A stretch of 64,000 bases of DNA from CAWATZ01 sp963784995 (GCA_963784995.1 CAWATZ010000006.1:1377127-1441126), one strand, 5' to 3'; positions 35,531-52,025 are shown, counted from the stretch's first letter. Program-made: numbers and translations. Notes: a model not told the origin generated them from the sequence alone.

Positions 35531-36121
35531 ATGAGCAAGTTCATCAAGCAGATGGAAATGGCCAGCCTGAAGAACACCTTCAAGGACGTTCGCGACCTGG
35601 CCTTCTTGAGTGTCAAGGGGTTGGCGGTCCAGGGAGGGGAGGCCGCCCTGCGCTCCACCCTGCGCAAGAAGAAGATCCGGCTGAAGGTGGTCAAGAACAG
35701 CCTGGCCCGGCGGGTCTTCAGCGAACTGGGCCTGGGCATCGGTCCAGAGTCGAAGTACTGGGAAGGGCCGACGATGCTGGCCTGGGGCCCCAGCAGCGTT
35801 TCCGAACTGTGCCAGGAGATCGACAAGGAGCTGAAGGTCCCCAAGACCGCCAAGCTGTTCGCCGAGAAGATCACCAGGAAGGGCGCGGTCGCGGATGGTC
35901 AGGAAGTGAGCTGGGACACGGCCTCGAAGATGCCGACCCGGACCCAGGCCATCGGCGAGATCATCGGCATGATCCTGGGCGCGGGAGCCTCGATTGCCGG
36001 CTGCCTGGTCGGGCCCGGCAACCAGATTGCCGCCCAGGTACAGCAGGTCAGCGAGAAGACAGGCGAGGGCGAAAAGGCAGGCGAACCCGCGGCCGCTCCC
36101 GCCGAGGGTGGGACCGCTTGA
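35531..36121 (+). CDS. rplJ: 50S ribosomal protein L10
   Basis: 196 residues. L10 anchors the L12 stalk. The N-terminal domain (MSKFIKQMEMASLKNTFKDV... LRKKKIRLKVVKNSLARRVF) and the helical L12-binding region (TRTQAIGEIIGMILGAGASIAGCLVGP) are present. The N-terminal globular part is somewhat diverged (WEGPTMLAWGPSSVSEL). The C-terminus has an Ala/Glu/Gly-rich tail. The gene lies directly upstream of rplL with an 82-base spacer, the usual rplJL arrangement. Confidence 0.95.
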   Translation: MSKFIKQMEMASLKNTFKDVRDLAFLSVKGLAVQGGEAALRSTLRKKKIRLKVVKNSLARRVFSELGLGIGPESKYWEGPTMLAWGPSSVSELCQEIDKELKVPKTAKLFAEKITRKGAVADGQEVSWDTASKMPTRTQAIGEIIGMILGAGASIAGCLVGPGNQIAAQVQQVSEKTGEGEKAGEPAAAPAEGGTA

Positions 36122-36203
36122 TCGGAAGAGGAATCAACAACAGGCTATTACGCGATTGCTGCTCTGCTTCAAGCAGCTCTGACCTTGCGAGAAAGGATAA
36201 ACA

Positions 36204-36605
36204 ATGGCTGACACTCCCGGCCCAATCATGGAATTGGGCGACAAGATTGCGAACCTCAAACTCACCGAGGCCGTCCTCCTGAAGAACTACCTGAAGGAGA
36301 AATACGGTCTGGAGCCTGCCTCCGGCGGCGCCGTCATCATGGCCCCGCAAGGTGGCGGTGGCGGCGAAGCGCCGAAGCCCGAGGTCAAGACCGAGTTCAC
36401 GGTCCAGCTCGACGGCCTGGCCGACCCCGCCAAGAAGATCACCGTCATCAAGGTGGTCCGCGAGATCACCGGTCTGGGTCTGAAGGAAGCCAAGGACCTG
36501 GTCGAGGGCGCTCCCAAGCCCGTCAAGGAGAACATCTCCAAGGACGAGGCCGAGGCGCTCAAGAAGAAACTGGAAGACAACGGCGCCAAGGTGTCGCTGA
36601 AGTAA
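36204..36605 (+). CDS. rplL: 50S ribosomal protein L7/L12
   Basis: 133 residues. N-terminal dimerization helices (GDKIANLKLTEAVLLKNYLKEKYGL), a Gly/Pro-rich hinge (GGGGGEAPKPE), and the factor-binding C-terminal domain (KKITVIKVVREITGLGLKEAKDLVEGAPKPVKENISKDEAEALKKKLEDNGAKVSLK) with the conserved Lys-rich surface. Typical length. It is followed by a strong foldback repeat that may separate L12 from RNA polymerase expression. Confidence 0.98.
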   Translation: MADTPGPIMELGDKIANLKLTEAVLLKNYLKEKYGLEPASGGAVIMAPQGGGGGEAPKPEVKTEFTVQLDGLADPAKKITVIKVVREITGLGLKEAKDLVEGAPKPVKENISKDEAEALKKKLEDNGAKVSLK

Positions 36606-36615
36606 CGGCGCGCTG

Positions 36616-36705
36616 TCCCCCGACCCCCTGCAGGGAACGCCCTCCGTGGCGTTCCGGTCCGATGCGGAACGCCACGGAGGGCGTTCCCTGCAGGGGGTCG
36701 GGGGG
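36616..36705. repeat. foldback repeat, family E (copy 2)
   Basis: Arms TCCCCCGACCCCCTGCAGGG + AACGCCCTCCGTGGCGTTCC and their complement. The outer GACCCCCTGCAGGG part is absent from the 33624 copy. It lies 10 bases after rplL and could act as the L12/RNA-polymerase attenuator. Confidence 0.85.
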
Positions 36706-36732
36706 ACCGACCCACAATTTTCGATTTTCCAT

Positions 36733-36759
36733 TTGTTTTTTTCGCGCCTTTGGTATAGA
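36733..36759 (+). promoter_or_regulatory. weak promoter candidate for rpoBC
   Basis: A TTGTTT/TATAGA pair with a short 15-base spacer in the only AT-rich patch of the spacer. It would give a ~420-base leader. Confidence 0.35.
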
Positions 36760-37183
36760 ATGTGTTACTTGCGATCGCTTGAAGGAGAAGAGGCGCGGCA
36801 ACGGCTGACCAGGGTGACTCGGATGTTCCCTGATTGGACCGGCGAGCAGTTCCGTTGTCCTGACGGTGGAATGCAGCGTGCCACAATTCAATGCTTATCG
36901 CCCCCAGGCGTTCAAGTGCCAGGCCGAGCGCCTGGTTCCTCTTGCGCGCCCCCCAGAACAACCGCGTTCCGTTGTGTTCTGGCATGACCCCGGACCAAAA
37001 GATCCAGGGCGGTTCGCTTGCGGAACAGCGACTCCCGGCCCCAAACCATTCCTCTTGTTTGAATCCTCAATGAATTCTCGGACTTGCACGGATACCTGGT
37101 AACCGCCGCCGCAATCCCTTGCGGGCGCTGCCAGCACGTGGTTCCGTTCGAGTCCGTGGCGCTTTTTTGGGAGGAGCACGACT

Positions 37184-40927
<3,744 letters not shown>

Positions 40928-40941
40928 AATGGTAAGCCGGC

Positions 40942-41080
40942 TTGCTCGACCCCTGCCGGCTTGCCCGGCAGGTGAAGCAGGTCAGCGGCTAGAAAAGACG
41001 AAAAGAAAAAGGTCTTCCTTCCTCTTCCTCTAGCCAGTGACCTCCTTCACCTGCCGGGCAAGCCGGCAGGGGTCGAGCAA
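40942..41080. repeat. 43-base-arm foldback in the rpoB-rpoC spacer
   Basis: 40942-40984 and 41038-41080 are complementary over 43 bases with a single mismatch (start TTGCTCGACCCCTGCCGGCT). Inside the loop GGCTAG/CTAGCC can also pair. The 357-base rpoB-rpoC spacer is itself long. Confidence 0.9.
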
Positions 41081-41175
41081 AGTGAGAAAAAAGCGTGCCA
41101 AAGACAAAAATTCGATTGCATTAACCCCCCGGATGTGCTGCAATGGGTGTGATGTGCGCAAACATTCCCATTTTC

Positions 41176-41195
41176 CCGGTATCAGACGATACCGG
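41176..41195. other. perfect inverted repeat CCGGTATC-AGAC-GATACCGG upstream of rpoC
   Basis: Eight-base perfect arms with a 4-base centre, about 90 bases upstream of the rpoC start. It could be an operator or an RNA hairpin; nothing else in the window shares it. Confidence 0.45.
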
Positions 41196-41284
41196 CACAT
41201 CCGCGTTTGGAATTGTGAGCCTACCCTGGGCCGAAATGGCCCGGCCTGTGCGCCCCTGACGGCCTTAGACAGGAGAGCGTCCCA

Positions 41285-45790
<4,506 letters not shown>

Positions 45791-45821
45791 GGTTTGTGTC
45801 CTGACCGTGGCATGGTGAACG

Positions 45822-45870
45822 CGAACCGAGGGGGACGTTCTCAGGAGCGTCCCCCTCGGTTCGTTTATTC
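45822..45870 (+). terminator. intrinsic terminator-like hairpin after rpoC
   Basis: CGAACCGAGGGGGACG (45822-45837) pairs perfectly with CGTCCCCCTCGGTTCG (45848-45863) around a 10-base loop and is followed by TTTATT. This fits a Rho-independent terminator 31 bases after the rpoC stop. Confidence 0.75.
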
Positions 45871-45901
45871 CGGCTCAGAAAACAAACGTCCTTCGCTCGT
45901 C

Positions 45902-46006
45902 CCCAGGGCGATGCCCTGGGCTATCCTGTTGTGCCCCTTCGGGGCGAAAGACCTGGTTTTTCGCCCCGAAGGGGCACAACAGGATAGCCCAGGGCATCGC
46001 CCTGGG
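45902..46006. repeat. foldback repeat, family B (copy 3)
   Basis: CCCAGGGCGATGCCCTGGGC... GCCCCTTCGGGGCG arms with one G-to-T change relative to copies 1 and 2 (GTGCCCC), carried by both arms, around a CTGGTTTT centre. The matched change shows that the two arms stay identical to each other. Confidence 0.9.
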
Positions 46007-46044
46007 TCCGGAGCCGAGGCGGTCTTTTTCTTCCTGAGCCGCAA

Positions 46045-46106
46045 TAGCCGCGCCGCGCAGCGGAGCGCGTCGGCCGGTCCAACGCGCTCCGCTGCGCGGC
46101 GCGGCT
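46045..46106. repeat. foldback repeat upstream of rpsL
   Basis: TAGCCGCGCCGCGCAGCGGA and its complement around CGGCCGGTCCA, a perfect 26-base-arm hairpin. With the terminator and family B copy it fills most of the 458-base rpoC-rpsL spacer. Confidence 0.8.
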
Positions 46107-46248
46107 AAACGCCGGAAGAGGTTGCTAGAGCAGGAATTACGGCCCCTTCGGGCAAAGCAGCCTTGACCAGGAGGACGGCGCCCACTAGGTTAAATGCTTC
46201 ACGGCAACCGGCCGTGGCCCAAGGAACCCGAACCAAGCTAGAGTAGCG

Positions 46249-46623
46249 ATGCCGACGATCAATCAGTTGATTCGCAAGCCGCGCGTACAGCAGTACAGCC
46301 GGCCGAAACACCCGGCCATGCAGGGATGCCCGCAGAAGAAGGGCGTCTGCTTGCAGGTCAAGACGATGACGCCCAAGAAGCCCAATTCGGCCCTGCGGAA
46401 GATCGCCCGTGTGCGTCTGTCCAACGGGATCGAGGTGACCGCCTACATCCCCGGCGAAGGGCACAATCTGCAGGAGCACTCCATCGTGCTGGTGCGCGGC
46501 GGTCGCGTTCGCGACCTCCCGGGCGTCCGCTACCACATCATTCGTGGCGTGCTGGACTCCCAGGGCGTGCAGGGCCGTAAACAGGCCCGCTCCAAGTATG
46601 GAGCCAAACGAGAAGGCAAGTAA
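46249..46623 (+). CDS. rpsL: 30S ribosomal protein S12
   Basis: 124 residues. Decoding-centre protein with TPKKPNSALRK (Lys43, Lys44) and GEGHNLQEHS intact. The PGVRYH loop is also intact, with Asp at position 89. Position 88, Lys in E. coli (GGRVKDLPG), is Arg here (GGRVRDLPG). That exchange is a known streptomycin-resistance substitution in other bacteria. Numbering aligns with E. coli without gaps. First gene of the str part of the cluster. Confidence 0.98.
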   Translation: MPTINQLIRKPRVQQYSRPKHPAMQGCPQKKGVCLQVKTMTPKKPNSALRKIARVRLSNGIEVTAYIPGEGHNLQEHSIVLVRGGRVRDLPGVRYHIIRGVLDSQGVQGRKQARSKYGAKREGK

Positions 46624-46681
46624 GCCGACCGGAGGCCGCTCCCTGCTGGGAGCGGTCTCCCTGGCAAAGGAGGACTGCATC

Positions 46682-46927
46682 GTGATCACGGAGCTGAAGG
46701 TCACTCTGGACTTTTACTGCTGCAGCTGCGAGGAACCGGTGAGTGTCACGGTCCAGTGCAGCGGCAAAGGAATGGCCAGCAATCCCGCCCAGCCGCTGCC
46801 CGCGGTCCACGTCCCCTGCCCCTCCTGTGGACTGATCAATCGGCTGGTGTTCGAGCTGACCGGCCAGGTGCGCTCCGTCAAACCCTGCCCGCTCGTCCGG
46901 CCGCTGCCGGAGCCCTCGCTCAACTGA
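46682..46927 (+). CDS. small Cys-rich hypothetical protein between rpsL and rpsG
   Basis: 81 residues from GTG 46682, chosen because AAAGGAGG lies 8 bases upstream. The frame is open to 46544, but that part overlaps rpsL. Four ligand-spaced Cys (FYCCSCEEP ... VPCPSCGLINRL) suggest a single zinc ribbon; a further Cys occurs at QCSGKG and KPC. I do not recognise the family. It is co-directional and within the ribosomal cluster, so a ribosome- or transcription-linked role is possible, inferred only from position. Confidence 0.65.
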   Translation: MITELKVTLDFYCCSCEEPVSVTVQCSGKGMASNPAQPLPAVHVPCPSCGLINRLVFELTGQVRSVKPCPLVRPLPEPSLN

Positions 46928-47020
46928 GGGGGTAGGACGGGTCTCCTGACCCGTCCTGCGAACCGGCCGGACGACTGAACCGAGATTATCAAGCGCTAAA
47001 GGGATACGACAAGGTGAATC

Positions 47021-47491
47021 ATGGGTAAGCGAACTGCCTCTGCCGAAACGCTCAAGCCCGATGCGCGTTTCAATTCCAAGCTGGTCAGCAAGTTCATCAA
47101 CTGCCTGATGTGGGGCGGCAAGAAGGCGACCGCCATGCGCTGTTTCTACGGCGCCACGGACCTGATCAAGAAACGGATGCCGGACGCCGACCCGCTGGAG
47201 GTCTTCACCACGGCGGTCGAACACGTCAAGCCGTCCGTCGAGGTGCGTTCCAAGCGCGTCGGCGGTGCCACCTACCAGGTGCCGATGCAGGTGAACAAGA
47301 CCCGCCAGCAGAGCCTGGCCATCCGCTGGATCATCGACGCGGCCCGCAAGAAGTCGGGCCGGCCGATGTTCCTGCGCCTGGCCGACGAGCTGATGGCCGC
47401 CTACCGGCGCGAGGGCGAGGCCATGACCAAACGCGAAAATACCATCAAGATGGCCGAGTCGAACAAGGCGTTCGCTCACTTTGCGTGGTAA
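47021..47491 (+). CDS. rpsG: 30S ribosomal protein S7
   Basis: 156 residues. LVSKFINCLMWGGKKATAMRCFYGA, VKPSVEVRSKRVGGATYQVPMQV and RKKSGRPMFLRLADELMAAYRREGEAMTKRENTIKMAESNKAFAHFAW cover the S7 fold. S7 initiates 30S head assembly and contacts the E-site tRNA. Length and order are typical. The next gene, fusA, follows after a 162-base spacer with an imperfect inverted repeat. Confidence 0.98.
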   Translation: MGKRTASAETLKPDARFNSKLVSKFINCLMWGGKKATAMRCFYGATDLIKKRMPDADPLEVFTTAVEHVKPSVEVRSKRVGGATYQVPMQVNKTRQQSLAIRWIIDAARKKSGRPMFLRLADELMAAYRREGEAMTKRENTIKMAESNKAFAHFAW

Positions 47492-47503
47492 CCGCGACAG
47501 CGC

Positions 47504-47633
47504 AACCACGAATAACGCGAATAACACGAAGAATAGTCCGTTCTGATGCCGCTTGCGGCCCTGAGAACGGTGAACGAAGATGAAGGCAGCGGTGTCTTTG
47601 TCTTGATTCGTGTGCTTCGTGTTATTCGTGGTT
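47504..47633. repeat. imperfect inverted repeat between rpsG and fusA
   Basis: AACCACGAATAACGCGAATA... near 47504-47534 is complementary to ATTCGTGTGCTTCGTGTTAT... at 47606-47633, apart from a small duplication. Unlike the other repeats it is AT-rich (CACGAATAACACGAA type). Confidence 0.65.
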
Positions 47634-47653
47634 TTTTTATTGAGGGTGCGGCC

Positions 47654-49780
47654 ATGTCCTCTGCTGGGAGTAAATACGATCTGTCGAAGATCCGCAATCT
47701 AGGCATCATCGCGCACATTGACGCCGGCAAGACGACGACCACCGAGCATCTGCTGTACTACGCTGGCAAGCACAAGCTGGGCGGCGTCGATGAGGGCACC
47801 ACCGAGACCGACTGGGACGTGGAGGAGCAGGAGCGCGGCATCACCATTTACAGCGCCTGTATTCCGTTCCAGTGGCAGGACTGCACGATCAACCTGATCG
47901 ACACGCCCGGCCACGTCGATTTCACGGCCGAGGTGGAGCGCTCCCTGCGCGTGCTGGACGGCTGCGTGGTGGTCTTCGATGCCCAGAAGGGGGTCGAGGC
48001 CCAATCGGAGACGGTCTGGAGGCAGGCCGACAAGTACCAGGTCCCCCGGATGGTGTTCATCAACAAGATGGACGTGGTCGGCGCCAACTTCGAGAACGCC
48101 GTCGAGGAGGTCCGCGAACGGCTCGAAGGTAACCCGGTGCCAATCACCATTCCCATCGGCAGCGGCTCGCCCAAGGACAGCGCAACACCGTTCAGCGGGA
48201 TCATCGACCTGCTGGAAATGCAGGCGCTCTACTTCGACCACGCCAGCGAGGGCAAGACCTTCCACCGTGAGCCGATTCCGGCCGAGTACGAGGAATCGGT
48301 CCACAGCTGGCGCGAGAAGCTGTTCGACGCCCTGACCAGGAACGACGATCAGGATCTGATCACCAGCGCCTACCTGGACGGCAAGCCGATCGCGCCCGCC
48401 ACCATTCGCAAGGTGATCCGTGAGCAGACGCTCCGCCGGGTGATCCAGCCGGTGCTGGCCGGGTCGGGCCGGGAGCACATCGGCATCCAGCCTCTAATGG
48501 ACGCCTGCTGCTGGTATCTGCCCAATCCACTCGATCGGCCACCCGTGGTCGGCGTCAATCCAAAGAAGAAGGACAAGGAAGAGAAACGCAAGCCCGACCC
48601 AAAGGAGCCGTTCGCGGGCCTGGTGTTCAAGGTGGTGGCCGACACCAAGGGCGAGTTGTATTACATCCGCATTTATTCGGGGACGCTCAAGGCCAACAGT
48701 CGGGTCTACAACCCCGGCAAGGACTGCAAGGAGCTGATCAGCAAGCTGTACCACACCCGAGCCGATCCCAAGCAGCGCGACGAGTTGCCCGAAACCTATG
48801 CCGGGGACATCATCGCGGTGCAGGGCCTGAAGGATTCGATCACCGGCGACACGCTCTGCGAGACGCAGAATCCCATCCTGCTGGAGCGCATCCAGTTCGC
48901 CGAGGCGGTCGTGAGCCGATCGATCGAGCCGGAATCGTCGGCGGACCGGGCCAAGATGGAGGAGACGCTGGAACGGCTCCGCAAGGAGGACCCGACGTTC
49001 CACTGGCGCATCGACAAGGACACGGGACAGACCCTGATGAGCGGCATGGGGATGCTGCACCTGGAGATCAAGCAGCACCGGATGGAGCGCGACTTCCGGC
49101 TCAAGCTGCGTGTGGGCAAGCCGCGCGTCAGCTACCGCGAGACGCTGCAAAAGCCGATCCGCGTCGTGGGGGAATTCGATCGTCAGGCTGGCACCAGCAA
49201 TCTGTTCGGCAAGGTGACCGTCGAGTTCCAGCCATACACTGCACCCAAGGGTGCGGAGTCGGTCCTGGTCCGAAGCCGGCTCAAGCCGGACGTGCTGACC
49301 CCGGCGCTGCTGGCCGCGGCCGAGAACGGCATTCGCGGAGCGCTCGATTCAGGCGAGCTGGGCTATCCGGTCATGAACGTGCAGGCGACGATCGTGGATG
49401 CGGAGATGGACCTGCAATCATCCAACGAGGTGGCGTTCACCGCGGCCGGAGCGGACGCGGTCCGCAAGGCAATGCGCGACAACATCGTGCTGCTGGAACC
49501 GGTGATGCGCCTGGAGGTGACGGTGCCCGAGGAGGCCGTGGGGCCGGTGCTGTCGGACCTGACCGCCCGGCGGGCGACGGACGTTGAGGTTTTGGCCCGC
49601 GAAAAGAGCAAACTGCGCGTTGTCGAGGCAACCGTGCCGCTGCGGCGGATGTTCGACTACATGGACAAGGTCCGCAGTCTGACGCAGGGCCGGGCCTCCG
49701 CCACGATGGAACCGCACGAGTACGCCCCGGCGCCGCCCGAGGTGCTGCACGCGATGCTGCACCCGGAGGAGTCGTACTGA
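47654..49780 (+). CDS. fusA: elongation factor G
   Basis: 708 residues from ATG 47654. GTPase motifs AHIDAGKTTTTEH (G1), ERGITI (G2), DTPGHVDF (G3), NKMD (G4) and GSG (G5) are all present, followed by domains II-V (FAGLVFKVVADTKGELYYIRIYSG, domain IV around GKVTVEFQP, C-terminal PLRRMFDYMDKVRSLTQGRASATMEPHEYAPAP). EF-G drives translocation, or ribosome recycling in duplicated forms. The residues after ERGITI (YSACIPFQWQDC) differ from canonical EF-G (SAATT). It may belong to the duplicated EF-G subtypes known from spirochaetes and planctomycetes; I cannot fix the subtype by eye. Confidence 0.93.
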   Translation: MSSAGSKYDLSKIRNLGIIAHIDAGKTTTTEHLLYYAGKHKLGGVDEGTTETDWDVEEQERGITIYSACIPFQWQDCTINLIDTPGHVDFTAEVERSLRVLDGCVVVFDAQKGVEAQSETVWRQADKYQVPRMVFINKMDVVGANFENAVEEVRERLEGNPVPITIPIGSGSPKDSATPFSGIIDLLEMQALYFDHASEGKTFHREPIPAEYEESVHSWREKLFDALTRNDDQDLITSAYLDGKPIAPATIRKVIREQTLRRVIQPVLAGSGREHIGIQPLMDACCWYLPNPLDRPPVVGVNPKKKDKEEKRKPDPKEPFAGLVFKVVADTKGELYYIRIYSGTLKANSRVYNPGKDCKELISKLYHTRADPKQRDELPETYAGDIIAVQGLKDSITGDTLCETQNPILLERIQFAEAVVSRSIEPESSADRAKMEETLERLRKEDPTFHWRIDKDTGQTLMSGMGMLHLEIKQHRMERDFRLKLRVGKPRVSYRETLQKPIRVVGEFDRQAGTSNLFGKVTVEFQPYTAPKGAESVLVRSRLKPDVLTPALLAAAENGIRGALDSGELGYPVMNVQATIVDAEMDLQSSNEVAFTAAGADAVRKAMRDNIVLLEPVMRLEVTVPEEAVGPVLSDLTARRATDVEVLAREKSKLRVVEATVPLRRMFDYMDKVRSLTQGRASATMEPHEYAPAPPEVLHAMLHPEESY

Positions 49781-49784
49781 GGGA

Positions 49785-52025
49785 ATGATGTGGCGAACCT
49801 GTCCGGTGCTGACCTTGCTTGTGTTTCTGTCCTCCGCGAAAGCCGAGGAGGTCCCACCACCGTCGCAAACGCCCTGCAAGGTGATCGTCCACGGCCGCAC
49901 TTCGACGCTGGACAGCATCGTCGTCAAGAAGGTCGGCCAGAACGTCCCACGCATCTATCGCGGTCCGCACGTCTGCAAGAACTCGGCTGGTTTCGACTGG
50001 TACGTCAGCCAGCACTTCGCTCTCAAATCCAACGTCGGCGATGAGCTGGCCCGCGAGTTCCTGGTCCTCGCTGAATTGGCCTATCCGCACTACGTCGAAG
50101 TCATTGGCCAGGAACCGCCGGGCATCGAGGAGACTCGCCTGGCGATGGTCCACGCCACCAACCTGGACACTCTCCAAAAGGCCGTGATCGACGACATCGG
50201 CAATCGCTGGGCTGGCAACGGTGGCGGCGTCACCTTGCCGCACAGCTTCGCGGCTTACAACTACCCCAGCGGCTCGCTCCGCTACCATCGGCACGACCTT
50301 TCCTTGCACGAGGGGCTGCACCTGTTCCAGCTGACAACGCAGCAAGGGATGTTCACGCCGCTCCGCTTCACCGAAGGCATCACTTATCCCTTCGCCAACC
50401 ACGTTTACGATCCAGCGAAGAAACAGCTAACCGTCGCGGTCTTCGACAAGGCCCCCATCAACAATCCAATGGATTCGGGTCTGCGTCAGATGCGGAGCAA
50501 GGGTGTGCTAAGTCTGGAAGACCTCATGCGCGAGAAGGTGCCGAAAGAGTATGGTCACAACGCCCGGGCCCTGTTCACGGCCTTCTTCTGGAGCGATCAG
50601 GAACGTCTCATGAAGTGGCGGCTGTGGCGCGATGAGATGTTCCGGCTGGGCAACGATCCAAGGGCTCGCGACCTGGATCTAAAACTGATCGCTGAGTTGT
50701 CCGGTGGCACTCTCGAACGCTTAGATACCGAGTGGCGCGAGTGGCTGGCCCGGCGGCAGACCACGTTCACCCACGTCGATTGGGGCTGGGAACAATGGGG
50801 TGACACGCTGCAGTCATACGGCTGGCCCTGGAACAAGGAGCTGTACGCGCAGATGGACATCAACCTGCCGCTGGGCAAAAAGCTCCGGCCCGACCCGCTG
50901 CGGCTGGATTATCCGCGCTCGCCGCGTCCGCCCATCGTGGGCAAGGTGGAACTGGGCGGCGAAGTGCCGGCGGTCGGGTGCGTGCTGGACTTTAGCCAGG
51001 CGGAATCGCCGCCGGGCCAGCCGAGAGGCTGGGCCGGACTGGGCCTGGGAGTGCAAGGACGCAAGCTGATGCGGGTCGTCATCGAGGAGAACCGGAAGCT
51101 GATCCTGGACGGCCAGGCGCTGGGCCTGTCTTCGGGCCGGAAGGAGGTTCCCTTTCCCGCTGAACTGCTCGCTGTCGCCCACAAGCAGCGCCGGGTCGGC
51201 CTGACCATCCAGATTACCCGGGATGCCGTGGTTGCCACGGTTCGGGCGGGGACGGAGGGAAACTTCAAGGAACTGGCGGCCTCGTATCCAATCACAACCG
51301 AGGAGCGGCAAGAGCTGCTAAAGCGGCACCTGGCCGCTCTGAGCCGGGATGCCCGGCACCTGATCACGCCCTTTGTCGAGGAAACGGCCAGTCCAACTGA
51401 GGATCTGTCCCGGCCATCGCCTGCGAACCGATGGCAATTCGCGGGCGACCAGGAGACGTACCGGCTCTACCGGGCGTCCTGGCGGCTGGGCAAGCGGGCG
51501 CCGCAGTCGTTGCTTCTTCTCCGGGACCGGATGCTTGCCGCCATGAACAAGGACCCGGAAACGCAGCGGCAGGCGCTGGCCCACTACCGGGATAGCTTTG
51601 GTCAGGTCGTCAAGGACGTCGCCGCCATCCAGTCAGCGGAGGCGAGCCTGGCTCTCAATGAACTTTCGGGCGTGGTTCTGGAGGTATGCCTGTCCGGTGA
51701 TCCCATGGCGGCCAAACCAACGCTGGTGATGCTTCTTCGTGGAAGGAGCGAGGGGAAGGTGAGCGGAACCGTGAGCGGTATCTGCCGCGCGGAGGGCAAG
51801 GCGATTGCCTCCCTTGGGGAATCCAGGGTCGAGGCCGAGCCGGGCAAGCAAGCAAGCGTTTCCTGGGACGTGGACGTTCCCAGGGAAACGCGTGAGTTCC
51901 GCGTGACCGTGACGGCCCATCTCCGCTGGCATGGCGTTCCCCTGACGGTGCAGGAAACGCGCAAGGTCCAGAACCAGAAGCGCTGGTTCGTCGAGCGAAC
52001 AATGGGTGAGGAAGGGGGCCCGTAA
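49785..52025 (+). CDS. putative secreted gluzincin-type zinc metallopeptidase
   Basis: 746 residues starting four bases after fusA. An N-terminal signal peptide (CPVLTLLVFLSSAKA) is present. HEGLH at residues 175-179 matches HExxH, and Glu197 (FTEGIT), 17 residues further on, could be the third zinc ligand of a gluzincin-like peptidase. The following ~120 residues are helical with Trp-rich segments. The C-terminal half (from ~370) has beta-rich stretches and no recognised domain. Family membership is tentative, and a distant DUF1570-type relation is possible. Its tight spacing after fusA is striking given the unrelated function. Confidence 0.6.
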   Translation: MMWRTCPVLTLLVFLSSAKAEEVPPPSQTPCKVIVHGRTSTLDSIVVKKVGQNVPRIYRGPHVCKNSAGFDWYVSQHFALKSNVGDELAREFLVLAELAYPHYVEVIGQEPPGIEETRLAMVHATNLDTLQKAVIDDIGNRWAGNGGGVTLPHSFAAYNYPSGSLRYHRHDLSLHEGLHLFQLTTQQGMFTPLRFTEGITYPFANHVYDPAKKQLTVAVFDKAPINNPMDSGLRQMRSKGVLSLEDLMREKVPKEYGHNARALFTAFFWSDQERLMKWRLWRDEMFRLGNDPRARDLDLKLIAELSGGTLERLDTEWREWLARRQTTFTHVDWGWEQWGDTLQSYGWPWNKELYAQMDINLPLGKKLRPDPLRLDYPRSPRPPIVGKVELGGEVPAVGCVLDFSQAESPPGQPRGWAGLGLGVQGRKLMRVVIEENRKLILDGQALGLSSGRKEVPFPAELLAVAHKQRRVGLTIQITRDAVVATVRAGTEGNFKELAASYPITTEERQELLKRHLAALSRDARHLITPFVEETASPTEDLSRPSPANRWQFAGDQETYRLYRASWRLGKRAPQSLLLLRDRMLAAMNKDPETQRQALAHYRDSFGQVVKDVAAIQSAEASLALNELSGVVLEVCLSGDPMAAKPTLVMLLRGRSEGKVSGTVSGICRAEGKAIASLGESRVEAEPGKQASVSWDVDVPRETREFRVTVTAHLRWHGVPLTVQETRKVQNQKRWFVERTMGEEGGP

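Larger units (their letters stand above)
36606..37183. other. rplL-rpoB spacer
   Basis: 578 bases. After the repeat comes an AT-rich stretch with a possible promoter (TTGTTT 36733-36738, 15-base spacer, TATAGA 36754-36759). The rest up to rpoB has open frames without recognisable products, so it is probably a long rpoBC leader. Confidence 0.45.

Noticed and set aside
36646..36987. 113-codon open frame in the rplL-rpoB spacer
   Set aside because: It starts in a foldback repeat and has no ribosome-binding site or recognisable sequence; treated as leader.
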